This document shows positions 25,175 through 32,566 of a stretch of DNA of 64,000 nucleotides, in pieces. The stretch is taken from the NCBI GenBank assembly GCA_039815685.1, contig JBCBYV010000002.1, forward strand, positions 248,001 to 312,000. The letters run 5' to 3'. The notes beneath the pieces are model-generated. The model was not told the origin of the DNA, searched no databases, and worked only from the letters and a program-made list of their open reading frames with translations. Both the position numbers and the translations under genes were made by a program. Within the stretch, counting starts at the first letter, position 1; each line of letters starts with the position of its first letter. Source of the stretch: Thermohalobaculum sp039815685. GTDB lineage: Bacteria; Pseudomonadota; Alphaproteobacteria; Rhodobacterales; Rhodobacteraceae.

Positions 25175-25918
25175 TTGGCGCATATTCTGGTAACGGGCGG
25201 GTCGCGGGGCATCGGTGCCGCGGTCTGCCGCCAGCTCGCGGCCGAGGGCGCCGCCGTCAGCTTCACCTATGCCGCGCGGGCCGACGCGGCCGATGTGCTT
25301 GCCGCGGAGATCCGGGCTGCCGGCGGCAGCGCGCTGCCGATATTGGCCGATGCCGCCTCGGCGGTGGCCCTTGCCGCCACCTTCGATGCGGCGGTTGCGG
25401 CACATGGTCCCCTTACAGGCGTGGTTGCGAATGCAGGCACGATCGGGCCGGTCTCGCCCCTGGCGGAGATGGATCCTGAGCGCATTGCCCGCATCGTCGA
25501 TGTGAACGTGACGGGTGCGCTGCTGACCCTGCGCGAGGGCGCGCGGCGCATGAGCCGGTCGCGCGGCGGGCAGGGGGGTGCGATTGTCGTGGTCTCCTCG
25601 GCCGCCGCGAGGCTGGGATCGCCCGGCGAGTTCGTGGACTATGCCGCGTCGAAGGGCGCGACGGACACGATGACACTCGGCCTCGCGAAGGAGCTCGGGC
25701 CGGAGGGGGTACGTGTGAACGCGGTGCGGCCCGGGCTGATCGAGACGGAGATCCATGCCGCAGCGAACGCGCCGGACCGGGCCGAACGGCTGGGTAGTGC
25801 TGCGCCGCTTGGCCGCGCAGGCACGGCGGAGGAAGTGGCCGAGACGATCTGCTGGCTGCTTTCCGACGCCTCCTCTTATGTCACGGGCGCGCTTCTGGAC
25901 GTCGCTGGCGGGCGCTGA
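25175..25918 (+). CDS. SDR family oxidoreductase
   Basis: A 247-residue short-chain dehydrogenase. 'LVTGGSRGIGAAVC' is the cofactor-binding turn, 'VVANAGTIG' the NAG motif, Ser in 'VVVSSAAARLGS' with 'YAASK' (Tyr and Lys) the catalytic set, and 'RPGLIETEIHA' the usual post-catalytic loop. 'SFTYAARADAA' after strand 2 suggests NADP preference, though this is weak. It starts with TTG 10 bases after mdh with only a weak ribosome site, so it may depend on coupling to mdh. Substrate unknown. Confidence 0.88.
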   Translation: MAHILVTGGSRGIGAAVCRQLAAEGAAVSFTYAARADAADVLAAEIRAAGGSALPILADAASAVALAATFDAAVAAHGPLTGVVANAGTIGPVSPLAEMDPERIARIVDVNVTGALLTLREGARRMSRSRGGQGGAIVVVSSAAARLGSPGEFVDYAASKGATDTMTLGLAKELGPEGVRVNAVRPGLIETEIHAAANAPDRAERLGSAAPLGRAGTAEEVAETICWLLSDASSYVTGALLDVAGGR

Positions 25919-25945
25919 AGCGCGCCTTCGCGGGGGCGGGTCTGG

Positions 25946-25961
25946 CGGGCGCCCGTTCGCG
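25946..25961. repeat. Intergenic palindromic repeat, copy 1
   Basis: The 16 bases CGGGCGCCCGTTCGCG occur here, 28 bases after the SDR stop, and again at 28789-28804 after sucC. Similar GC-rich sequence with a CTCCGCCCACC core follows in both places, so it is a dispersed intergenic element and not chance. It contains the palindrome CGGGCGCCCG. Confidence 0.6.
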
Positions 25962-26110
25962 GACCTGCGGCCCGGCTCCGCCCGCCCACCAGCCCGTCGC
26001 CCGTCTAATTGGTGGAGCCGGGAGGCCGACGCAGACACAGACGCCGCAGCGGGGTGGGCGATCTCCGGCGCTGCGCCATCTCTCCGCCACTGGCATGCGG
26101 GAGCTGTTCT

Positions 26111-27439
26111 ATGACGATGGAGGAGAGCGGTCGGCAGGGCCTTGCGGTGCCGAGCGGGCGGCTGGCGCGCGTGGCATCGCTGGGTGGGGCCGTCGGCGGG
26201 ATCGCGGCCGACATGGCGGCGCGGGGTCTGGGACAGGCGGTTCGCGGGCAGCGGCCGCGGCTCCGCGACCTGATGCTGACCCCCGGCAATGTCGCTCGGC
26301 TCACCGATGAGCTTGCGCGCATGCGGGGGGCGGCCATGAAAATGGGTCAGCTCCTTAGCATGGATGCGGGCGATCTTCTGCCGCCGGAGCTCGCGGAGGT
26401 GATGGCGCGGCTCCGCTCGGACGCCGCCCCCATGCCGCCGAAGCAGTTGAAGGCCGTGTTGACGGCGGCCTGGGGCGAGGGCTGGATCCGACGGTTCCGG
26501 AGTTTCGGGACGACGCCTATCGCGGCCGCTTCGATCGGTCAGGTGCATCGGGCGGTCACGAAGGGCGGCGAGGTGCTGGCCATCAAGGTGCAGTATCCGG
26601 GCGTGCGCGCGAGCATCGGGAGCGATGTGGATAATGTGGGCACGCTCCTCCGCCTCTCGGGCCTGATGCCCGAGGGCGTGGACCCCGCACCGTTCCTGGC
26701 GGAGGCGAAGCGGCAGCTCCATGACGAGGCGGATTATGCGCAGGAGGCCGCACAGCTCGGGCGTTTCGGCGCGCTGATGGCTGGGTTCGAGGGCTTTGTC
26801 GTGCCGCGCCTCGAGCCCTCGCTTAGCACGCGCGATGTGCTGGCCATGAGCTTCGAGCCTGGCGTCGCGGTCGAGACGCTGGTGGCAGAGCCGCAGGCGC
26901 TGCGGGACAGGGTGGCAGCGCGGCTGCTCGGGCTTTGTTTCCGCGAGATCTTCGGCTTCGGGCTGGTCCAGACCGATCCGAACTTCGCCAACTACCGCTA
27001 CGATGCGGCGCGCGATGCCATCGTGCTCCTCGATTTCGGGGCGGCGCGGGCGGTGCCCGAGCCGTTGGTCGCTGCCTTGCGGGGGATGATGCGGGCGGCG
27101 ATGGCGGATGACCGGCCAGCGATGCGGCAGGCGGCGGTGGAGGTCGGTTTCATCGGAGCGGAGACGGCCGAGCCCCATGCTAAGGGCGTCGTCGAGATGA
27201 TCGCCATGGGGGCTGCCCCCTTCCGCGTGTCCGGCGTCTTCGATTTTGGGGCCGACCCGCTGCCGGACCGGATGCGGGAGGCGGGCACGTCCCTCGCGCT
27301 CGACCGGTCCTTCGATCATGTGCCGCCCATGGACATCCTCTATCTGCAGCGGAAGCTCGCGGGGATGTATCTGCTGGCAGCGCGGCTGCGCGCGCGGGTC
27401 TCGCTCAGGCCGCTGATCGAGCCCTGGCTCGGGGCTTGA
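26111..27439 (+). CDS. ABC1/UbiB-family atypical kinase
   Basis: A 442-residue ADCK/UbiB-like protein. It shows the family's KxGQ motif ('AAMKMGQLLSMD'), the Ala-rich nucleotide loop 'PIAAASIGQVHRAV', the lysine 'VLAIKVQYPG', the catalytic-loop-like 'VQTDPNFANYRY' and the metal motif 'IVLLDFGAAR'. No C-terminal membrane helices as in UbiB proper, so it is a soluble ABC1 paralogue. These proteins support coenzyme Q or lipid metabolism by ATPase activity. ATG at 26111 follows GGGAG by 7 nt. Lies between an SDR gene and sucC. Confidence 0.85.
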   Translation: MTMEESGRQGLAVPSGRLARVASLGGAVGGIAADMAARGLGQAVRGQRPRLRDLMLTPGNVARLTDELARMRGAAMKMGQLLSMDAGDLLPPELAEVMARLRSDAAPMPPKQLKAVLTAAWGEGWIRRFRSFGTTPIAAASIGQVHRAVTKGGEVLAIKVQYPGVRASIGSDVDNVGTLLRLSGLMPEGVDPAPFLAEAKRQLHDEADYAQEAAQLGRFGALMAGFEGFVVPRLEPSLSTRDVLAMSFEPGVAVETLVAEPQALRDRVAARLLGLCFREIFGFGLVQTDPNFANYRYDAARDAIVLLDFGAARAVPEPLVAALRGMMRAAMADDRPAMRQAAVEVGFIGAETAEPHAKGVVEMIAMGAAPFRVSGVFDFGADPLPDRMREAGTSLALDRSFDHVPPMDILYLQRKLAGMYLLAARLRARVSLRPLIEPWLGA

Positions 27440-27571
27440 GCGTGAGGAGGGGCGCGCGCCCTGTTGCCGGCCCCGCCACCGCGGGGTAGGTGAAGGGCAG
27501 GCGGCGTCCCTACCGCCTGGCGGTGCCGCTGCACCTCGCCCCGCCCCGTCCAGCAGTGCCGGAGGACCCCC

Positions 27572-28765
27572 ATGAACATCCACGAATACCAGGCCAAGCA
27601 GATCCTGAAGGATTTCGGCGCGCCCGTCTCCCGCGGCATCGCGGTGACCGATAAGGCGATGGCCCGTAAGGCCGTCGAGGAGCTCGGCGGTCCGGTCTGG
27701 GTCGTGAAGGCGCAGATCCACGCGGGCGGGCGCGGCAAGGGCACCTTCAAGGAGGCCGCGGCCGGTGAGAAGGGCGGTGTGCGCATCGCCACGAGCCCGG
27801 ACGATGCGGTCGCCTTCGTCGAGCAGATGATGGGCAACACGCTTGTCACGCATCAGTCGGGTGCGGCGGGCAAGCAGGTGAACCGCATCTATCTCGAGGA
27901 AGGGGCGGCGATCGCGAAGGAGTTCTACCTCTCGCTCCTCGTGGATCGGGAGACCTCGCGCATCTCCTTCATCGTCTCGACCGAGGGGGGCATGGATATC
28001 GAGGAGGTGGCGGCGAGCACGCCCGAGAAGATCCTGACCTTCTCCGTCGATCCCGCGACCGGGGTGATGCCCTATCACGGACGCAAGGTGGCGAAGGCGC
28101 TGGGGCTGGAAGGTCAGGGGGCGAAGGACGCGATCAAGCTGACCGCGACGCTCTATCGGATGTTCGTCGAGAAGGACGCCTCGCTCCTCGAGATCAATCC
28201 GCTCATCCTGACCGAGGAAGGACGGCTCGTCTGCCTCGACGCGAAGATGAATTTCGACTCGAACGCGCTCTACCGCCAGAAGGACGTCATGGCACTCCGC
28301 GACGAGACGGAGGAGGACGCCAAGGAGCTCGAGGCCTCGAAATTCGATCTCAACTATATCGCGCTCGATGGTGAGATCGGCTGCATGGTGAACGGCGCGG
28401 GTCTCGCGATGGCGACGATGGACATCATCAAGCTCTACGGCTCGGAGCCTGCGAACTTCCTGGATGTGGGCGGGGGTGCGACGAAGGAAAAGGTGACGGA
28501 GGCCTTCAAGATCATCACCTCGGACCCACAGGTGAAGGGTATTCTGGTGAACATCTTTGGCGGCATCATGCGGTGCGACGTGATCGCCGAGGGCACGATC
28601 GCCGCGGTGAAGGAAGTGGGGCTGAAGGTGCCGCTTGTGGTTCGGCTGGAGGGCACGAATGTCGAGCTCGGCAAAGAGATCATCAATAATTCCGGTCTCG
28701 ACGTGATCGCCGCCGACAACCTGGCCGACGCGGCCGACAAGATCGTGAAGGCCGTGAGGGGGTGA
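27572..28765 (+). CDS. sucC: Succinyl-CoA synthetase (ADP-forming) beta subunit
   Basis: A 397-residue ATP-grasp subunit. 'MNIHEYQAKQILKDFGAPV' is the standard start; 'WVVKAQIHAGGRGKGT' begins the grasp domain, 'LEINPLILTEEGRLVCLDAKMNFD' holds Mg-binding residues, and 'GLAMATMDIIKLYG' to 'NIFGGIMRCDVIAEG' is the CoA-ligase part. With SucD it makes ATP from succinyl-CoA. GGAGG precedes the ATG. Unlike the usual adjacent sucCD pair, sucD lies 2.4 kb downstream after three other genes. Confidence 0.97.
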   Translation: MNIHEYQAKQILKDFGAPVSRGIAVTDKAMARKAVEELGGPVWVVKAQIHAGGRGKGTFKEAAAGEKGGVRIATSPDDAVAFVEQMMGNTLVTHQSGAAGKQVNRIYLEEGAAIAKEFYLSLLVDRETSRISFIVSTEGGMDIEEVAASTPEKILTFSVDPATGVMPYHGRKVAKALGLEGQGAKDAIKLTATLYRMFVEKDASLLEINPLILTEEGRLVCLDAKMNFDSNALYRQKDVMALRDETEEDAKELEASKFDLNYIALDGEIGCMVNGAGLAMATMDIIKLYGSEPANFLDVGGGATKEKVTEAFKIITSDPQVKGILVNIFGGIMRCDVIAEGTIAAVKEVGLKVPLVVRLEGTNVELGKEIINNSGLDVIAADNLADAADKIVKAVRG

Positions 28766-28788
28766 TGGGTCTTTTGCGGGCGGGCTGA

Positions 28789-28804
28789 CGGGCGCCCGTT
28801 CGCG
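28789..28804. repeat. Intergenic palindromic repeat, copy 2
   Basis: Identical over 16 bases to the copy at 25946-25961 and followed by related sequence (CTCCGCCCACC). It begins 24 bases after the sucC stop, so in both places the element follows a gene end and may stabilise the transcript or reduce read-through. Confidence 0.6.
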
Positions 28805-28860
28805 CGTCGCGGGGCCGTGCCCCGCGCCTTGCTCCGCCCACCCGCCAGCCAACGCCCGCT

Positions 28861-29778
28861 GTGGATCTGAGATCGTTGCTGGCCGCCGGTCACACTTCGG
28901 ACGCATTGTCGGCGCTCCATTACGCCATGGACGTCCAAGGCATTTTCGATTGGCTCTCAGTGATCCCGGTTTTTGGGGGCATGCCGGGTGACAAGTTCAC
29001 CCTTATCGTGGCGTTGGTCTTCGTCCTCGTTTTTGGGGGGAGCATCGCGAAGGCGTTCTCGTCCCGCCATCGCGGCAGCCGGCGGATGGGGCGCCCAAAA
29101 CGGCCCGCGCTGCGGGTCGTGCGCGATGCCCGACCGCCAGTCGCGCAGAAGCCGCGGAGCATGGTCGATCCGAAAGAGCAGATGGATGCCGTCGCCGCCA
29201 TGTCGTTCGAGAAATGCCGGCTGCTCAACAGAGAGGAGTTCGCGGTCTTTAGGGTCCTCGAAGACACCGTGGTGCCGCTCGGCGGCTATCGCGTGATGGC
29301 GCAGACCAGTCTCGGCGAGGTCATTCGGCCGGTGAGAACTGAAGGCAGCGATGTGCAGCGCGCCGAGGCATTCGCAGCAATCAACTCGAAGCGGCTCGAC
29401 TTTGCGGTGATCGACCGATCCGGCCATCTTGCGCTCGCCGTCGAGCTCCATGGGACCGGTCATCATCAGAACCGTGCCTTTCTCAGGGATGCCGTGAAGC
29501 GGGAGGCGCTGCGCCGTGCCGGCGTCGAGATGCTCGAGGTCCAAGCCCGGTGGGACGCGGCGATCCTCCAGGCACAGATACGCCACGCACTCAGTGTCTC
29601 GCATCCCGGAGAGCGCCTCAGGGAGCGCGCCGGAGATGGCGTTGGGGAGCGAGTTGAGCAGGATGGGCCGCCCATGCGCCTCGAGGGTCCGACTGCCCCA
29701 GTCGTTCCGCGCGACGAAGGACGGCTCGGCGGAGACAAGCGGCCTCGAGCACCTATTGGGCCTGACATCACGCATTGA
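28861..29778 (+). CDS. Membrane-anchored DUF2726 protein
   Basis: A protein of up to 305 residues. A membrane helix at about 45-62 ('FTLIVALVFVLVFGGSIAKAF') is followed by a DUF2726 domain: 'LLNREEFAVFRVLEDTV', 'DFAVIDRSGHLALAVELHG', 'RDAVKREALRRAGVEMLEVQA', which resembles a nuclease-like (restriction-endonuclease fold) core seen in this family. The 65 residues after 'AQIRHAL' are Gly/Arg/Pro-rich and not part of the domain. The start is unsure: GTG 28861 or ATG 28927, neither with a clear ribosome site. First of three genes splitting sucC from sucD. Confidence 0.7.
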   Translation: MDLRSLLAAGHTSDALSALHYAMDVQGIFDWLSVIPVFGGMPGDKFTLIVALVFVLVFGGSIAKAFSSRHRGSRRMGRPKRPALRVVRDARPPVAQKPRSMVDPKEQMDAVAAMSFEKCRLLNREEFAVFRVLEDTVVPLGGYRVMAQTSLGEVIRPVRTEGSDVQRAEAFAAINSKRLDFAVIDRSGHLALAVELHGTGHHQNRAFLRDAVKREALRRAGVEMLEVQARWDAAILQAQIRHALSVSHPGERLRERAGDGVGERVEQDGPPMRLEGPTAPVVPRDEGRLGGDKRPRAPIGPDITH

Positions 29779-29816
29779 GGCTGCTAGGCGGTGTCGTCGC
29801 CGCCCCGGAGCCTCCG

Positions 29817-30680
29817 ATGCCATCATCCCATCCGCGCCGATCCTGCCCCGCCTGCGGCTCGGACCGTTCGGTGCGGTTCGAGCGCTATGCACCGTCGCAA
29901 TGGAATGTGGTGCAATGCGAGGGCTGTGGTTTCGTCTTTCTCGCCAATCCGCCCGACGCGGCGGTGCTGGAGGCGGGCGAGGTGGCCTGGGAGAAGAGCT
30001 TCGCTGCGGAGGCGAAGCGGCGGGTCGCGGAGGCACCGGCCGTCTACAAGGTCGATGTGGCCACTCGCCGGCGCACCCGGCTCTTCCGTCGCGAGGAGAT
30101 GGACTGCTATCTGCGGTGGTTCCGGCGGGCCGATGGCAGCGAGGGTGGCAATGTCCTCGATGTCGGCTGCGGCTCCGGCGAGCGGGTCCGGGCGCCCTTC
30201 GCCCCCTTCGGTATCGAGGTCTCGAAGGCGCTGGCGAAGACCGCCGACGCCAATATGCGCCCCCTAGGCGGGTACTGCCTGCAGGGCCTCGGGGCCGAGG
30301 CGATTGAGCGCTTTCCGGCCGCGCATTTCGACGGTATTCTTCTGCGCAGCTATCTCGAACACGAGACCGATCCCCGGCGTGCGCTTGCCGGGGCAGCGCG
30401 CGTCCTTAAGCCGTCGGGAGCGGTGTATGTGAAGGTGCCCAACTACGGCTCGATCAACCGGGTCGTGATGGGCAGGCACTGGTGCGGGTTCCGTCATCCC
30501 GATCATGTGAATTATTTCACCCTCGCCTCGCTCAGGCGCATGGCAGAACAAGAAAGGTTCGGGGTCGAGCTCATCAATCGCTGGAACCTGATCCTGGACG
30601 ACAACATCCACGCGTTGCTGCGGCCGCTCGGCTCGGCCGGGCGCGAAGCGGGGCAAAGAGCAGGGAAAGCCGCCGCCTGA
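29817..30680 (+). CDS. Zinc-ribbon class I SAM-dependent methyltransferase (in suc operon)
   Basis: A 287-residue protein with a cysteine knuckle at the N-terminus (Cys10, Cys13, Cys34, Cys37; 'CPACGSDRSVRFERY', 'CEGCGFVF') and a Methyltransf_23-like domain with motif I 'VLDVGCGSG' at 113-121, 'LRSYLEHETDPRRAL' and 'GAVYVKVPNYGSINRVVMG' near 'HPDHVNYFT'. Such enzymes occur in surface-polysaccharide and natural-product loci. GGAG lies 6 nt before the ATG at 29817, which was preferred to an upstream in-frame codon. It is second of three genes between sucC and sucD. Substrate unknown. Confidence 0.85.
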   Translation: MPSSHPRRSCPACGSDRSVRFERYAPSQWNVVQCEGCGFVFLANPPDAAVLEAGEVAWEKSFAAEAKRRVAEAPAVYKVDVATRRRTRLFRREEMDCYLRWFRRADGSEGGNVLDVGCGSGERVRAPFAPFGIEVSKALAKTADANMRPLGGYCLQGLGAEAIERFPAAHFDGILLRSYLEHETDPRRALAGAARVLKPSGAVYVKVPNYGSINRVVMGRHWCGFRHPDHVNYFTLASLRRMAEQERFGVELINRWNLILDDNIHALLRPLGSAGREAGQRAGKAAA

Positions 30681-30702
30681 GGCGGTCGCGCGAGGTACGG
30701 GC

Positions 30703-31053
30703 ATGGCGCAGCTTGGCGATACGATCGCGCTTTTGGGGACCATCGGGCATGCATGGGGGCTGACCTGTGCGGCTGCCCTGATCGTGGCGGCGCTCACGAT
30801 CCTCTTCGGGATCGTCTCGGGGCGCGGGCCCATGGCGGCCTTCCTGATCTCGGGTGCGGTGATCTCGGGCGGGATTGTGACGCTCTGCGCGCTCGGCAGC
30901 CTCGCGATGGCAATCGGCGCGCCGCGTGAACTTGGCTACCTTGCGCTCGCAATCCTCGGGCTCTATGCGATTGTGGTGTCATTGATCGGCGGCGTCATCG
31001 GCTTCACCGGGCTTGCCATGCTGCGGGCCGCAGGGGCGGCCGGCATACGCTGA
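30703..31053 (+). CDS. Small membrane protein upstream of sucD
   Basis: A 116-residue hydrophobic protein with three or four membrane helices (about 7-38, 44-70 and 78-108) rich in Gly, Ala, Ile and Leu. Family not recognised. It follows the methyltransferase by 22 bases with GAGG upstream, so it is co-transcribed. A small membrane protein next to a zinc-ribbon methyltransferase also occurs in the sdh insert (12348-12647), although the two proteins do not look alike beyond hydrophobicity. Confidence 0.65.
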   Translation: MAQLGDTIALLGTIGHAWGLTCAAALIVAALTILFGIVSGRGPMAAFLISGAVISGGIVTLCALGSLAMAIGAPRELGYLALAILGLYAIVVSLIGGVIGFTGLAMLRAAGAAGIR

Positions 31054-31205
31054 TCCCACCGGTCCCGGGTCGGCCGCCAGCGCGTTCGCCCGTCTTTCCT
31101 CCGCCGCCGATGCGGCGACCGCCCCATCGCTGTCGCCGCGGCGGCAGACAGCCTCCCAGCCGCCAAGGAGCGGCCCCGCCAATCCCCATCAGAAGGAGAC
31201 GCCGG

Positions 31206-32093
31206 ATGGCCGTGCTCGTCGACGAAAACACCAAGGTGATCTGCCAGGGCCTGACGGGCGCGCAGGGCACGTTCCACAGCGAGCAGGCCATCGCCTATGG
31301 CACGCAGATGGTCGGCGGGGTCACGCCCGGCAAGGGCGGCGGCGAGCATATCGGCCTGCCCGTCTTCGACACGGTCGGCGAGGCGGTCGAGAAGACCGGT
31401 GCCAATGCCTCCGTGATCTACGTGCCGCCGCCCTTCGCCGGCGATGCGATCCTCGAGGCGATCGATGCGGAGATGCCGCTTATCGTCTGCATCACCGAAG
31501 GGATCCCGGTGATGGACATGATGAAGGTGAAGCGGGCGCTTGAGGGTTCGGCCTCGCGGCTCATCGGGCCGAACTGTCCCGGCATCATCACGCCCGATGC
31601 CTGCAAGATCGGGATCATGCCGGGGCATATCCACAAGCGCGGCTCCATCGGGATCGTCTCGCGCTCGGGCACCCTGACCTACGAGGCGGTGGCGCAGACG
31701 ACGGCGGCGGGGCTCGGGCAGAGCACCTGCATCGGCATCGGCGGCGACCCGATCAAGGGGATGGAGCATATCGATGCGCTCGAGCTTCTGCTCGGCGATC
31801 CGGAAACCGAAGCGATCATCATGATCGGCGAGATCGGCGGCTCGGCCGAGGAAATGGCGGCCGAGTTTATCGGCTCGGAGGCGAAGGCGGGAAGGGGCAA
31901 GCCCGTCGCGGGCTTCATCGCCGGCCGCACGGCGCCGCCGGGCCGGCGCATGGGGCACGCAGGCGCGATCATCGCAGGCGGCAAGGGCGGTGCGGACGAC
32001 AAGATCGCGGCGATGCAGGAGAACGGTATCGTGGTCTCCGACAGCCCTGCGGGCCTCGGCGAAGCGCTGCTGAAGGCTATGAGCCGGAGCTGA
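31206..32093 (+). CDS. sucD: Succinyl-CoA synthetase alpha subunit
   Basis: A 295-residue subunit with the CoA-binding Rossmann fold: 'MAVLVDENTKVICQGLTGAQGTFHSEQ', 'GGVTPGKGGGEH', 'IGPNCPGIITP', and the active-site histidine in 'GRRMGHAGAIIAGGKG' that is phosphorylated during turnover. ATG at 31206 with AAGGAG 8 nt upstream. Ends before a strong terminator. Confidence 0.97.
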   Translation: MAVLVDENTKVICQGLTGAQGTFHSEQAIAYGTQMVGGVTPGKGGGEHIGLPVFDTVGEAVEKTGANASVIYVPPPFAGDAILEAIDAEMPLIVCITEGIPVMDMMKVKRALEGSASRLIGPNCPGIITPDACKIGIMPGHIHKRGSIGIVSRSGTLTYEAVAQTTAAGLGQSTCIGIGGDPIKGMEHIDALELLLGDPETEAIIMIGEIGGSAEEMAAEFIGSEAKAGRGKPVAGFIAGRTAPPGRRMGHAGAIIAGGKGGADDKIAAMQENGIVVSDSPAGLGEALLKAMSRS

Positions 32094-32566
32094 CGGAGGG
32101 CTAGGGCCCCAGAGCGATGCGGCGCGCCACCGGAGCACGGGGCGCGCCGCATCAACTTTCGGTGCGGACCAACCTGGGGCGGCTCCGTACCGCGCCCGCC
32201 TCCCAATTACCTACTCACGCGGCCGGAATTTACGCTACTGATCGCTACGCCGGAAGGCCGGGCTGCCGTCTTTCATCATGCCAGTCCGCTGCGAGACTGT
32301 GACGGAGTTCACATTCTGGGGCGATCGGTGAAAACCGTGTGCGGGGCGACAAGCCGGCGCGCTTCGCGGGGCCTGGAACACTCCGGTCACGCACAATTCA
32401 GAGGCGCGACGGATTTGCCGCGAGACGGGGTGTTCACCTGCCACACGAGGGCGTAAGGGTTTGTTTATGGGAACGTGTGCCGCATGATGAGAGAGCGGCA
32501 CCACACCCTGCACATTCCCTCCCGCGGGGCTGGCTGCGCCGCGGCGACTGCCCGAGCGAGGTTTCC
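32094..32566 (+). other. 473-base gap between sucD and sucA
   Basis: This holds a strong hairpin close to the sucD stop (listed separately) and then about 400 bases with no credible gene. It must contain the sucA promoter. Local AT-richer stretches occur near 32210-32290 and at 32450-32470 (GTAAGGGTTTGTTTATGG), but I cannot assign boxes with confidence. Confidence 0.6.
32116..32153 (+). terminator. Hairpin terminator after sucD
   Basis: A perfect 13-base stem (GATGCGGCGCGCC pairing with GGCGCGCCGCATC) around a 12-base loop, beginning 22 bases after the sucD stop; it is followed by AACTTTC and not a long T-run. It separates transcription of sucC-sucD from sucA-sucB-lpd. Confidence 0.75.

Noticed and set aside
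24995..28906. A 1303-residue open frame on the minus strand opposite mdh, ABC1 kinase and sucC
   Set aside because: Composition rich in Arg, His and Pro, and it lies opposite three genes with clear families; a frame shadow caused by high GC at third positions.
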